Of a stretch of 61,011 nucleotides of DNA, positions 1-8,181 are shown in pieces. The position numbers and the translations under genes were made by a program. The notes under the pieces are model-generated. The model ran no database searches. It was given only the letters and a program-made list of their open reading frames with translations, and was not told the origin of the DNA. The first letter of the stretch is position 1; the number at the start of each line of letters is the position of its first letter. The stretch is from Solibacteraceae bacterium. Lineage in GTDB: Bacteria > Acidobacteriota > Terriglobia > Bryobacterales > Bryobacteraceae. The DNA lies in contig JALSRK010000034.1 of NCBI GenBank assembly GCA_026984795.1, positions 1 through 61,011 of the forward strand, written 5' to 3'.

Positions 1-273
1 TTCCCGCCCCCTGTCTCGAACCCCTTCACCACCACCTCTGCCCCGCCTTCCCAGCCCAGGATTTCATGATCATCCTGTGTTGGAATCACTCCTCGGTTTC
101 ATGATCATTCTCGGATTGGAAAATGCTGTTTCCCATGGGCAGCACAGCCTCCACGCGGTGGATCTGAATTGGCGCCCAGGGGCGGGTGGGCCCGAAGGGG
201 AGAAAGAGCGGCAATGGCAAGCGAAGGGAAAAACTGCGGGCTGCGGGGCGGGCAGGTCCCGGCCAGGGTGAGA

Positions 274-720
274 TCAACAGCCGGAATGCCGCAAGGCCCG
301 GGCCGCCCGGCGCGTGGCCCGGGCGGCGACAAGATCCGCGACCTTGGCCAGCAACTCGGGCAGGTTTTCAGGGGCGATCAGGATCGGCTCATCGGCCGGC
401 ACGTCCAACTCGATCGGGCTCTCTTCGCGATATGCCTGCAACAGCGCCGCGGCCGGCCGATAATCGACGATCCGGGCGTGGGCGAGCACCCGGTAGCCCG
501 CTTGCGGGGTCTCCATTCTCAGATCGGTGAGCACCAGCTCGTACTCGCCCTGGTCGAGTTTGGCTATCGCTTCGGCGGCAGAGGCGGCCGCGTCCACCGC
601 GTAGCCTCCGGCCCGGAGGACGGCCTGGAGAGCCAGCCGGGAAGCTGGATCATCGTTGACCAACAGGATTCGGGCGAGTCCTTCAAAGGCCCGTGGCGTT
701 TCGGTCGTACAAGTTGCCAT
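274..720 (-). CDS. stand-alone response-regulator receiver domain protein
   Basis: A 148-residue protein that is one CheY-like receiver domain with no output domain. The first strand carries ILLVNDDP, giving the acidic pair D23-D24, and the likely phospho-acceptor is D66 in VLTDLRM. The usual Lys near the C-terminal end of the fold is not evident: the stretch ILIAPENL has Ala where most receivers have K-P. Phosphorylation or its readout may therefore be altered. No histidine kinase is encoded nearby. The 273 bases downstream of the gene contain no gene I can support. The receiver assignment is firm; partner and output are unknown. Confidence 0.8.
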   Translation of the reverse strand: MATCTTETPRAFEGLARILLVNDDPASRLALQAVLRAGGYAVDAAASAAEAIAKLDQGEYELVLTDLRMETPQAGYRVLAHARIVDYRPAAALLQAYREESPIELDVPADEPILIAPENLPELLAKVADLVAARATRRAARALRHSGC

Positions 721-907
721 TCTGTTGTTTCTTCTTTCCTTGCTTTTGCGCCGACGCGCTTGGCTTTAACGTTTCCCCCCGATTCCCACCAAAGCCCACC
801 CCACATTCTCATCATATACCCGAAACCGGCGTATCGGAACATTGGAAACACCAATTTTTGATTACTACAGAAATAGTTGTTGAGAAGGCGAGGCGGGCTG
901 GCGCCAC

Positions 908-1528
908 TCAGCGCTTCCGGGCGACCAGGAGGCCGTCACGCAGCGGGAGCAGCGTAGTGAAGAATTCCTTGTTTTGAAAGAGGTTGTGGTTGAATTCGAC
1001 GACTGTCCGGGAGGCCTCGTCGCGCGGATCGAGCACGCGGCCATGCCACAATGCGTTGTCGCTCACGAACAGGGAGCCAGAACTGAGGCGAGGGACGGCG
1101 CGGGCCAGGACGTCGAGGTATTGTTCCTTGTCCACATCGTTGAAAATGAAGTCAAAGGTTCCGTCCGCCTTTTCCAACGCGGCCAAAGCGTTGCCTACAT
1201 GGAGGCGGACGCGGCCGGCGACACCGGCCCGCTCGAACCAGACGCGGGCGCGCGCGGCGTTGTCCACGTCGAGGTCGGTGTAGTGGACCTCAGCGCCGGG
1301 TCCCGCCGCGCGGGCGAGCCAGAGCGTCGAGTAACCGATCGCGGAACCGAGCTCGAAGATGCGACGCGCCCCGGAGATCATGACGAGTTGAGCCAGAACC
1401 CGGCCGACCACGGGACCGACGATGGGCACGTTGTGGCGGTGGGCATACTCCTCCATCTCGGCCAGGATCTGGTCCCGGGGCGGCTGCAGGGCGGCGATGT
1501 AACGTTCAATTTCTGGATCAGTGATCAT
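908..1528 (-). CDS. SAM-dependent O-methyltransferase (family 3)
   Basis: A 206-residue class I methyltransferase of the small-molecule catechol/caffeoyl-CoA O-methyltransferase type (Methyltransf_3, also covering the TrmR tRNA methylase). The SAM-binding glycine motif is IFELGSAIGYST at about residues 57-68. The second acidic motif is HYTDLDVD, and the FNDVDKEQY segment provides the metal-ligand Asp region. The start codon overlaps the purB stop by four bases (ATGA), so the two genes are translationally coupled and probably in one transcript with the WalJ-like gene. Substrate cannot be read from the sequence; both a tRNA uridine and a catechol-like compound are possible. Confidence 0.85.
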   Translation of the reverse strand: MITDPEIERYIAALQPPRDQILAEMEEYAHRHNVPIVGPVVGRVLAQLVMISGARRIFELGSAIGYSTLWLARAAGPGAEVHYTDLDVDNAARARVWFERAGVAGRVRLHVGNALAALEKADGTFDFIFNDVDKEQYLDVLARAVPRLSSGSLFVSDNALWHGRVLDPRDEASRTVVEFNHNLFQNKEFFTTLLPLRDGLLVARKR

Positions 1529-2850
1529 GTTGCGGAACCGTGGTTGCCGAAGACGCGCTCGAAGATCCGATCCACGTTGGCGAGCTGCCGTTCCACGGAA
1601 AAGGTGTGCGCCAATCTCTCGGGGCTGAGACGGGTCCGGATCTCAGGATCGTTCTCAACGAGGCGCCGGAAGTTGGAGCCCTCGAGCCAGGCCTTCATGG
1701 CATGCTGCTGGACCAGCTTGTAGGCCTGCTCGCGGAGCATTCCGGCGGCGGCCAGATCGAGCAAGAGCTGGCCGGAGAAGATGAGCCCGCCGGTGAGCTC
1801 CAGGTTCTTTCGCATGCGTTCGACGTCGATGCGCATGCCCTTGACGAGCCAAGTGGTCTTGGCGAGCAGGTAGTCCGCCAGGATGGTGGAGTCGGGCAAG
1901 ATGACGCGCTCGACCGAAGAATGAGAGATGTCGCGCTCGTGCCACAGGGCGATGTTCTCAAAGGCCGCCTGGAGGTTGGCGCGGACCACCCGGGCGAGGC
2001 CGCAGATCTGCTCGCAGACGATCGGGTTGCGCTTGTGCGGCATGGCGGAAGAGCCTTTCTGGCCTTTGCCGAACGGCTCCTCGGCTTCGCGGACCTCGGT
2101 GCGTTGCAGGTGGCGGACCTCGAGGGCGATCTTTTCGAGCGTGGCAGTGATCAGCGCCAAGGCGGAGAGGTAGGCGGCGTGGCGGTCGCGGGAGATCACC
2201 TGGCTGGTGATCGGCGCGGCTTTCAGGCCGAGCTTCGCACAGATCCGTTCTTCGGCCTCCGGGCCGATGTGGCCGAAGGTTCCGACCGCGCCCGACATCT
2301 TGCCGACACGGATCTCCTCGGCGGCGCCGGCGAAGCGCTTGCGGTTGCGGATCAGCTCGTCCCACCACAGGGCGAGCTTGAGGCCGAAAGTAATCGGCTC
2401 GGCGTGGACCCCGTGAGTCCGGCCGACCTGCGGGGTGTGCTTGAACTCGAGGGCGCGTTGTTTCACGGCGGCGGCGAGTTCGTCGATACCGGCGAGGATG
2501 AGTTCCGAAGCTTGCTTGAGCTGTAAGGCCTGCGCCGTATCTACTACGTCATTCGAAGTAAGGCCGTAATGGAGCCAGCGCGAAGCGTCGGCCGCGCCGG
2601 CTTCGGCCATCCTTTCCGCCACTGCTGTAGTAAATGCGATGACGTCGTGCTTGACCTCGGCTTCGATCTCGAGGATGCGCTCGACAGTGAAGCCGGCGTG
2701 GCGGCGCAACAGCCGGGCGGCTTCTTCGGGGACCTCGCCCAGCTCAGCCAGGGTCTCGGCGGCGGCGAGTTCCACCTCGAGCCACTGGCGATACTTGTTT
2801 TCCAGGCTCCAGATGCGGCCCATCTCGGGGCGGGTGTAACGTTCGATCAT
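1525..2850 (-). CDS. purB: adenylosuccinate lyase
   Basis: A 441-residue cytoplasmic lyase of the fumarase/aspartase superfamily. It splits SAICAR to AICAR and adenylosuccinate to AMP in purine synthesis. The superfamily signature GSSAMPHKRNP is present at about residues 270-280 with the mobile catalytic Ser. RYTRPEMGRIWS at the N-terminus and the GRTHGVHAEPITFG motif (catalytic His) are typical of PurB. Length matches the short bacterial form. It lies 18 bases after the WalJ-like gene and overlaps the methyltransferase gene, in a leftward cluster. No other pur genes are in the window. Confidence 0.96.
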   Translation of the reverse strand: MIERYTRPEMGRIWSLENKYRQWLEVELAAAETLAELGEVPEEAARLLRRHAGFTVERILEIEAEVKHDVIAFTTAVAERMAEAGAADASRWLHYGLTSNDVVDTAQALQLKQASELILAGIDELAAAVKQRALEFKHTPQVGRTHGVHAEPITFGLKLALWWDELIRNRKRFAGAAEEIRVGKMSGAVGTFGHIGPEAEERICAKLGLKAAPITSQVISRDRHAAYLSALALITATLEKIALEVRHLQRTEVREAEEPFGKGQKGSSAMPHKRNPIVCEQICGLARVVRANLQAAFENIALWHERDISHSSVERVILPDSTILADYLLAKTTWLVKGMRIDVERMRKNLELTGGLIFSGQLLLDLAAAGMLREQAYKLVQQHAMKAWLEGSNFRRLVENDPEIRTRLSPERLAHTFSVERQLANVDRIFERVFGNHGSAT

Positions 2851-2868
2851 GGCGTCCGGGCGTCTCCG

Positions 2869-3651
2869 TCAGTCGAATTCGAACAGTTCAGTCTGGCAGC
2901 GGGGCTCGGCCACCACCAGGCGCGCCGGCAGACCACGGTGATCGAGGGCCTGGCGGGCGGCCATACGGACGATCTCGGGGTGGTTGTTACGTTCGCTGAG
3001 ATGCCCGAGGACGAGTGTGAGAGTGGTAGCAGCCAGATCGTGGGCGATGAAGTCCACGGCCCGATCGTTCGAGAGGTGGCCTTTCCGGCTCATGACGCGC
3101 TGCTTGACCTGCCAGGGGTAGGGGCCGACCTTGAGCATCTCGATGTCATGATTGGCCTCCAGGAGCAAGAAGTGGATATCGCGCAGGTGGTACTTCACCG
3201 ACTCGGGGATGTAGCCGAGATCGGTGACCAATCCGGCCTTCCAGCCGCCGATCTCGAAGCGGAAGCCGACCGGGTCGGCGGCGTCGTGGGGAATGGTGAA
3301 GCTCTGGACGGTGATGTCACCGATGGTGAAGCGGCTGCCGGCCTGGAACGGGCGCAGTTCGGGTTCACAGTTGTTCCAGTCGATGGCCTCGGCGGTGGAG
3401 GGGGTGGCGTAGACGGGCACGGTCCGGCTCTTGATGCCCCGGAGCAGGACGGGGAGGCCGGATATGTGGTCGGCGTGCTCGTGGGTGAGCAGGATGGCGT
3501 CCAACGCGGCGAGATCTTCGCCGATGTTGCGCAGCCGTTCCAGGGTGGACTTGCGGCTCAGGCCGGCGTCGACGAGGATGCGGGTAGTCCGGGTTCGGAT
3601 GAAGGCGGAATTGCCGGCGCTGCTCGTGGCCAGTATGGAAACTCTGATGAT
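2869..3651 (-). CDS. WalJ/YycJ-like metallo-beta-lactamase fold hydrolase with non-canonical start
   Basis: Metallo-hydrolase with the zinc motif THEHADH and downstream GDI, LEANHD and LGHLSERN segments of the YycJ/WalJ family. A start at the TTG ending at 3504 would cut off the first strands of the fold. Reading further upstream in the same frame gives the family N-terminus SILATSSAGNS then ILVDAGLS, as in homologues of about 260 residues. No ATG, GTG or TTG occurs in that frame up to the stop at 3799-3801. The best start is ATC at 3649-3651, five bases after AGGGAGG; a second ATC follows directly. This gives 260 residues. The fold and extension are clear; the start codon is inferred. Confidence 0.8.
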   Translation of the reverse strand: MIRVSILATSSAGNSAFIRTRTTRILVDAGLSRKSTLERLRNIGEDLAALDAILLTHEHADHISGLPVLLRGIKSRTVPVYATPSTAEAIDWNNCEPELRPFQAGSRFTIGDITVQSFTIPHDAADPVGFRFEIGGWKAGLVTDLGYIPESVKYHLRDIHFLLLEANHDIEMLKVGPYPWQVKQRVMSRKGHLSNDRAVDFIAHDLAATTLTLVLGHLSERNNHPEIVRMAARQALDHRGLPARLVVAEPRCQTELFEFD

Positions 3652-3963
3652 GGCGGCCTCCCTGAAACCTTCCCTTGTAGCAGGAAACGACGGCGGTCTA
3701 CAAGCGGCTGCCCGGACGGTGCGGAAGGGGCTTCGGGAGCAGGCTGACGATCTGCCGGGCGGCGGTGGCGGCTCCCGGGCGCAACGGCGGCGGCACTGTC
3801 ACGGAATCGCTGAAATGGGATCGAATACTATGAAACGACCCGGACGCGCCCCGGCGCTACGTCCGCCGCCGGGGCCGGCGGACGGGTGTTGTCCCAGCAG
3901 GCAACAGAGCCGGTGTCCGAGACCCGCCGGGCTGGGCCGGCGCATATCCGGCAGGTTCGTCCG
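3652..3963. other. divergent intergenic region
   Basis: About 310 bases between the leftward WalJ-like gene and the rightward Omp85 gene. It should hold both promoters. A TACTAT box at 3826-3831 resembles a -10 element for the rightward unit, but I see no matching -35, so I do not call a promoter. No RNA gene or conserved small protein was recognised. Confidence 0.4.
3657..3663 (-). promoter_or_regulatory. strong ribosome binding site before an ATC codon
   Basis: On the minus strand AGGGAGG is followed by CCGCC and then ATCATC. A near-perfect Shine-Dalgarno at five-base spacing supports initiation at the ATC codon at 3649-3651 (or the next one) of the WalJ-like gene, where no standard start codon exists. 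Confidence 0.6.
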
Positions 3964-5232
3964 ATGAATCGCCTTCTTCGATTTCTGCCGTGGTGCTGTA
4001 CGGCAGTGTTGCTAATCCCGGGGTGGGCAGCTCCTGAAGCCCAGGGTACGCGCGCGGCGCAGATCGAGGCCGAGCGCGAGGAGAAGAGCCGCCACCTCGA
4101 GCCGGAGACCGTAGACGAGTGGGAAGCGCGGCTGCGGGCGATCAAAGAGAAGAAGATCATCGAACGGTTCACATACGGGCTGTACGGTTTCCGGGCGAAG
4201 CTGGGCGGGGCGGCGACGGGCCAGGGTTTCGCTATCGGCCCGGAGTGGATCCGCCGGGACCTGTTCGATGGCGCGGCGGTGCTGCTGGCCAACTACCAGG
4301 TGACCTTCGGCGGCAGTTCCCGGGGCGAGTTGGCATTCGAGCTGCCGCGGACTCCCCGGCACTGGTACTGGGGGCGGGCCGGACTGTACCGGAAGAACTA
4401 CACCCAGGTGGACTACTACGGGCCAGGGGCGGGTTCGGTGAAGACGGGCCGGAGCAATTACCGTTACGAGGATTTCAGCGTGGACGGCGTCTTCGGGGTA
4501 CGCCTGGGAGGGCTCGAAGTGGGACCGAGCGCAGGCGTGGTCTGGGTGAACATCGGCCCCGGGCAAAGCGACGATGTAGCCTCGATGGACCGGGTCTACA
4601 CGGCCGCCCAGGCGCCCGGACTCGACGGCCAAACGCGCTTTCTGCGGACGGGGGCCTACCTGTTGTTCGACTGGCGCGACAGCGCGTTCGGGCCGCGGGC
4701 GGGCGGCCTCTACGGGGCGGAGTACAACTACTATGACGACCGGGAACTGGGGCGGCACGACTTCCACCTGTTCCGGATGGAGATCCAGCAGTACTTTCCG
4801 TTTTTCAACAAACGGCGGATCATCGCCGTGGGCGCCCGGACGGACCTGACGTGGACCGCCCCGGGGCAGCAGGTCCCGTTCTACTTCCAGCCGGTGGTGG
4901 GCGGGTCGGAAGACCTGCGGGGGTTCCGGCCGTATCGCTTCTACGGGAACAACTCGATGGTGATGAACCTGGAGTACCGGTGGGAGGTCTTCGCGGGGAT
5001 GGACGCGGCGCTGTTCGCCGACACGGGGAAAGTGTTCGACGACAAGGCGCAGCTCAATTTCGCCAACCTGGAAAGTGACGTGGGGTTCGGGTTGCGGTTC
5101 AACGTGCGGGACTCGACGTTCCTGCGCATCGACGTAGGGTTCAGCCACGAGGGCGTGCAGGTGTGGGTGAAGTTCAACGATCTGTTCGTCAAGAAGCCGG
5201 TGGGGCGGTCCTCGCCGAAGCATGTGTTCTGA
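3964..5232 (+). CDS. Omp85-family (BamA/TamA-like) outer-membrane barrel lacking POTRA domains
   Basis: A 422-residue predicted outer-membrane beta barrel. The start at ATG 3964 gives a signal peptide (MNRLLRF, a hydrophobic run, cleavage near AAPEAQG). The family hallmark LRGF lies near residue 318 in GGSEDLRGFRPYRF. It is followed by strands alternating aromatic and polar residues, with an ADTGKVFDD turn typical of the Omp85 C-terminus. Between the signal peptide and the barrel there is only a short charged linker, so no POTRA repeats. This matches the barrel-only Omp85 class rather than BamA itself. It is followed after one base by a secreted kinase-like gene, suggesting joint function at the envelope. 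Confidence 0.8.
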   Translation: MNRLLRFLPWCCTAVLLIPGWAAPEAQGTRAAQIEAEREEKSRHLEPETVDEWEARLRAIKEKKIIERFTYGLYGFRAKLGGAATGQGFAIGPEWIRRDLFDGAAVLLANYQVTFGGSSRGELAFELPRTPRHWYWGRAGLYRKNYTQVDYYGPGAGSVKTGRSNYRYEDFSVDGVFGVRLGGLEVGPSAGVVWVNIGPGQSDDVASMDRVYTAAQAPGLDGQTRFLRTGAYLLFDWRDSAFGPRAGGLYGAEYNYYDDRELGRHDFHLFRMEIQQYFPFFNKRRIIAVGARTDLTWTAPGQQVPFYFQPVVGGSEDLRGFRPYRFYGNNSMVMNLEYRWEVFAGMDAALFADTGKVFDDKAQLNFANLESDVGFGLRFNVRDSTFLRIDVGFSHEGVQVWVKFNDLFVKKPVGRSSPKHVF

Positions 5233-5233
5233 G

Positions 5234-6853
5234 ATGAGGCTCGCTTGCGGCAGGATGGCATCTCTGGCGGCGCTGCTGGGTGCGGCGGCGATACCGCTGG
5301 GCGCCGGCGGGCCGAGGTTCTATCCGGACGACCCGCTGATCCGGGAGCCGCGGCCGCGCCACGTGGCCGAGGCGCGCCCGAGAAAGCTGAGCGACTACTA
5401 CGACTTCTTCCGCAACCTGTTCGGCGGAGCCGGCGAGCGCTGGACGGAGACCGGGACGCCGATCCCGGCCCGGGCGGTGAACACCTTGGGCGAACCGATG
5501 GAAGGGGCGTGGTGGGAGCGCCGGCACTATTACCGGCGGATGACGATCGAGGAGCTGAAGGCCGGGCCGGGGAATGCGCATCCGCCGGCGCCGGGAAAGT
5601 GGACCATCGTGGCAGCCAAGAGCGAGGGCGTCACGCCGGGCTTCGTCATCAAGGATTCCGCGGGCGAGACCTACTTCGTCAAGTTCGATCCCCTGGACTA
5701 TCCAGAACTGGCCACGGGCGCCGACATGATCACGTCGCGCATCCTCTACGCCGCCGGCTACCACGTGCCCGAGTACTACATCATCCACTTCCGGGCCGAA
5801 GACCTCGAGCTGGGCGACGACGTGAAGTTGCGGGACCGCTACGGGCAAGAGCGGCCGATGAGACGCAAGGACGTGATCGAGCTGCTGCTCGACGCGCCGC
5901 GGGATCGCGACGGCCGGTGGCGGGCGATCGCCTCGCGGCTGTTGCCGGGAAAGCCGCTGGGGCCGTTCCGGTTCGACGGCACGCGTTCCGACGATCCGAA
6001 CGACACGGTTCCGCACGAACACCGCCGGGAGTTGCGGGGTTACCGGGTGCTGTGCGCCTGGGTGAACCACGACGACAGCCGGGCGATCAACACCCTGGAT
6101 ATGCTGCAGACGGATCCCGACGGGTTACAGTACATCAAGCACTACCTGATCGACTTCGGCTCGACGCTGGGCAGCGCCACTTCGGGACCCAATTCACCCC
6201 GTGGCGGCGCCGAGTACCTCTGGGACATGGACGTGGCGCTCAAGCAGTTCTTCAGCCTGGGGCTTTGGATCCCCCGGTGGGCCAGGAGAAAGTACCCCGG
6301 CATCCCCGCGGTGGGGCATTTCGAGTCGCGTACGTTCGATCCCGAGCGCTGGGTGCCGGAGTATCCGAATCCGGCATTCCTCAACGCTCTGCCGGACGAT
6401 TTGTTCTGGGGCGCCAAGCAGGTGATGGCCTTCACCGACGCGGAGATCCGGGCCATCGTCGAGACGGCGGAATACTCGGACCCAAGAGCGGCGAACTACA
6501 TCACCCGGACGCTGATCGAGCGGCGGGACAAGATCGGCCGGGCCTTCTTCGCGAGGCTGCTCCCGCTGGACAAGTTCGAGGTGCGCGAGGGGCGTCTGGT
6601 CTTCGAGGATCTCGAGGTGAAGCACGGCTTCGCCGGTTCCCGCGACTACCGCGTCACGTGGACGCGGTTCGACAACGAGACCGGCGCCCGCACGGTGATC
6701 GAAGGGGCGGCGGACTTCCTCGTGCCGGAGTCCCGCCCCGGGGAGTACCTGGCGGCGGTGATCACCGCCGAGGACCGCGACAAGCCGGTGACGGTCTACT
6801 TGAGGAACCGGGGCGGCGGCTTCGAGGTGGTTGGGATCGACCGGACGTGGTGA
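5234..6853 (+). CDS. secreted protein with atypical-kinase-like motifs, partner of the Omp85 barrel
   Basis: A 539-residue protein I cannot assign to a named family. ATG 5234 directly follows the Omp85 stop and gives a signal peptide (MRLACGRMASL, Ala/Leu core); ATG 5222 is an alternative. Visible motifs suggest a kinase-like fold: GETYFVKFD with a candidate nucleotide-binding Lys near residue 150; a loop WVNHDDSRAIN (H279, D281, N286, spaced as D-x4-N as in PI3K-type and related atypical kinases); then YLIDFGST (D307-F308-G309) in the place of the metal-binding DFG. The rest contains Trp/Tyr-rich segments and a C-terminal beta-rich part. Phosphotransfer is inference; a pseudokinase or another nucleotide-dependent enzyme is also possible. 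Confidence 0.65.
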   Translation: MRLACGRMASLAALLGAAAIPLGAGGPRFYPDDPLIREPRPRHVAEARPRKLSDYYDFFRNLFGGAGERWTETGTPIPARAVNTLGEPMEGAWWERRHYYRRMTIEELKAGPGNAHPPAPGKWTIVAAKSEGVTPGFVIKDSAGETYFVKFDPLDYPELATGADMITSRILYAAGYHVPEYYIIHFRAEDLELGDDVKLRDRYGQERPMRRKDVIELLLDAPRDRDGRWRAIASRLLPGKPLGPFRFDGTRSDDPNDTVPHEHRRELRGYRVLCAWVNHDDSRAINTLDMLQTDPDGLQYIKHYLIDFGSTLGSATSGPNSPRGGAEYLWDMDVALKQFFSLGLWIPRWARRKYPGIPAVGHFESRTFDPERWVPEYPNPAFLNALPDDLFWGAKQVMAFTDAEIRAIVETAEYSDPRAANYITRTLIERRDKIGRAFFARLLPLDKFEVREGRLVFEDLEVKHGFAGSRDYRVTWTRFDNETGARTVIEGAADFLVPESRPGEYLAAVITAEDRDKPVTVYLRNRGGGFEVVGIDRTW

Positions 6854-6863
6854 GGAGGCCCGC

Positions 6864-8111
6864 TCAGCGTCTCGGGTAGTCGAGCTCCGCGCCCCGCCAG
6901 GGGACGCCGGCGCGGCCGTTGTAGTCGAAGACGATGTCTCCCGCCCGGATGGTCATTTCGCAGCCGAGGCGCCGGTCGCCTTCGATCTTCCCGCCCACGA
7001 CGTCCACGTAACCGAAGCGGCCGCGGTCCAGACGCAGGACGGCGATGTCGGCGACGGCGCCGGGCGAGATCTGGCCCAGCTCCGGACGGTGGATGATGCG
7101 GGCCGGATTCGCCGTCGAGCGCCGGATCACTTCTTGCAAGGGCACGCCCATGACCAGGAACTTGGACATGACGGTGGGCATGTCCATCATGGCGCCGTTG
7201 ATCGATTTGGCGTGCAGGTCGGTGGAGATGGAGTCCGGCCAGAAGCCCTGCTTGACGAGCGGTTCGGCCTGGCGGAAATGGAAGCTGCCGGCGCCGTGTC
7301 CGACATCGAAGACGATGCCGCGTTTCCGGGCCAGCGGCAGGTAGGGCAGGATCTTTCCGTCTTCGTCCATCAGCGGGGCGGGCCAGCGATAGAAGTGGGT
7401 GCTGATGTCGCCGGGCCGGAGGATCTTGCTAATCATCTTCTGGTAAGGGCGCTCGGGCAGAAAGTAGCCGAAGTCGACCATCACCGGGACGTTGGCCAGG
7501 CGGCCCGCCTCGACGGCCCTTTCGACCGAGGTAAAATCCGGCGCCCGCCAGTGGGCGCTCTTGATGCCGACGATGACGTCGGAGTGGCGCCGGACCATGG
7601 CGGCCGTCTTCTCCGGATCCATGTCGGCGGGGTTCTGCTCCACCTCGTTGTTGATCATGCCCATGCCGACAATATTGAGAAACGCGAGGATGCGGGTCTT
7701 GGAGCGGTCGATAATGCGGCGGCGGAAGTCCGGGAAGCTGCGCCAGCCGGAGCTTCCGGCGTCGACGACGGTAGTGACGCAGGTGCGCGGGCAGATGTGG
7801 TCGGCGATGACGCTGTCATCGGATTCGTAGAAGGTGCCGGTTTCGCTGTGCAGGAAGACGTGGACGTGGATGTCCACCAGTCCGGGGGTGACGTAAAGGC
7901 CGGAGACGTCGATGGTCTTTCGGGCGCGGGAGGCGGGGATGCCGGCTTCGACAGCAGCGATGCGGCCGTCCTTTACGGCGACGTCGCGAAGGCCGTCCAC
8001 GTTGTTGGCCGGATCGATGACGTGCCCGCCCTTCAGCAGCAGGTCGTATTCCTGCGGCCGGCACGGGCTGGGGTAGAGGAGAAAGGCGAAGAATAACGCT
8101 AAGAGGCGCAC
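6864..8111 (-). CDS. secreted amidohydrolase (deacetylase/dihydroorotase-like metallohydrolase)
   Basis: A 415-residue member of the amidohydrolase superfamily. Metal ligands are visible as DIHVHV (HxH), GIKSAHW with the Lys that is carboxylated in this family, STHFYRW and STDLH. The N-terminal LLLKGGHVIDP and the closing composite beta-domain with GAVADIAVL are standard. The closest type I know is the amidohydrolase/deacetylase group related to D-aminoacylase and dihydroorotase. GTG at 8111 is preceded by AGGAG at seven-base spacing and begins a signal peptide (VRLLALFFAFLL), so the product is likely periplasmic; an in-frame ATG at 8159 is less likely. It converges with the kinase-like gene. 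Substrate unknown. Confidence 0.8.
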   Translation of the reverse strand: MRLLALFFAFLLYPSPCRPQEYDLLLKGGHVIDPANNVDGLRDVAVKDGRIAAVEAGIPASRARKTIDVSGLYVTPGLVDIHVHVFLHSETGTFYESDDSVIADHICPRTCVTTVVDAGSSGWRSFPDFRRRIIDRSKTRILAFLNIVGMGMINNEVEQNPADMDPEKTAAMVRRHSDVIVGIKSAHWRAPDFTSVERAVEAGRLANVPVMVDFGYFLPERPYQKMISKILRPGDISTHFYRWPAPLMDEDGKILPYLPLARKRGIVFDVGHGAGSFHFRQAEPLVKQGFWPDSISTDLHAKSINGAMMDMPTVMSKFLVMGVPLQEVIRRSTANPARIIHRPELGQISPGAVADIAVLRLDRGRFGYVDVVGGKIEGDRRLGCEMTIRAGDIVFDYNGRAGVPWRGAELDYPRR

Positions 8112-8181
8112 AGCAGCACTCCTGCTCAACGGGGTCGGTTTCGCGGAGTACTGTATCACACCCGGAGGCCGGCGCCGGGTA

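Noticed and set aside
2869-3504. TTG at 3502-3504 as true start of the WalJ-like protein
   Set aside because: It would remove the first ~49 residues of the fold, including the conserved SILATSSAGNS and ILVDAGLS segments that are present in frame upstream.
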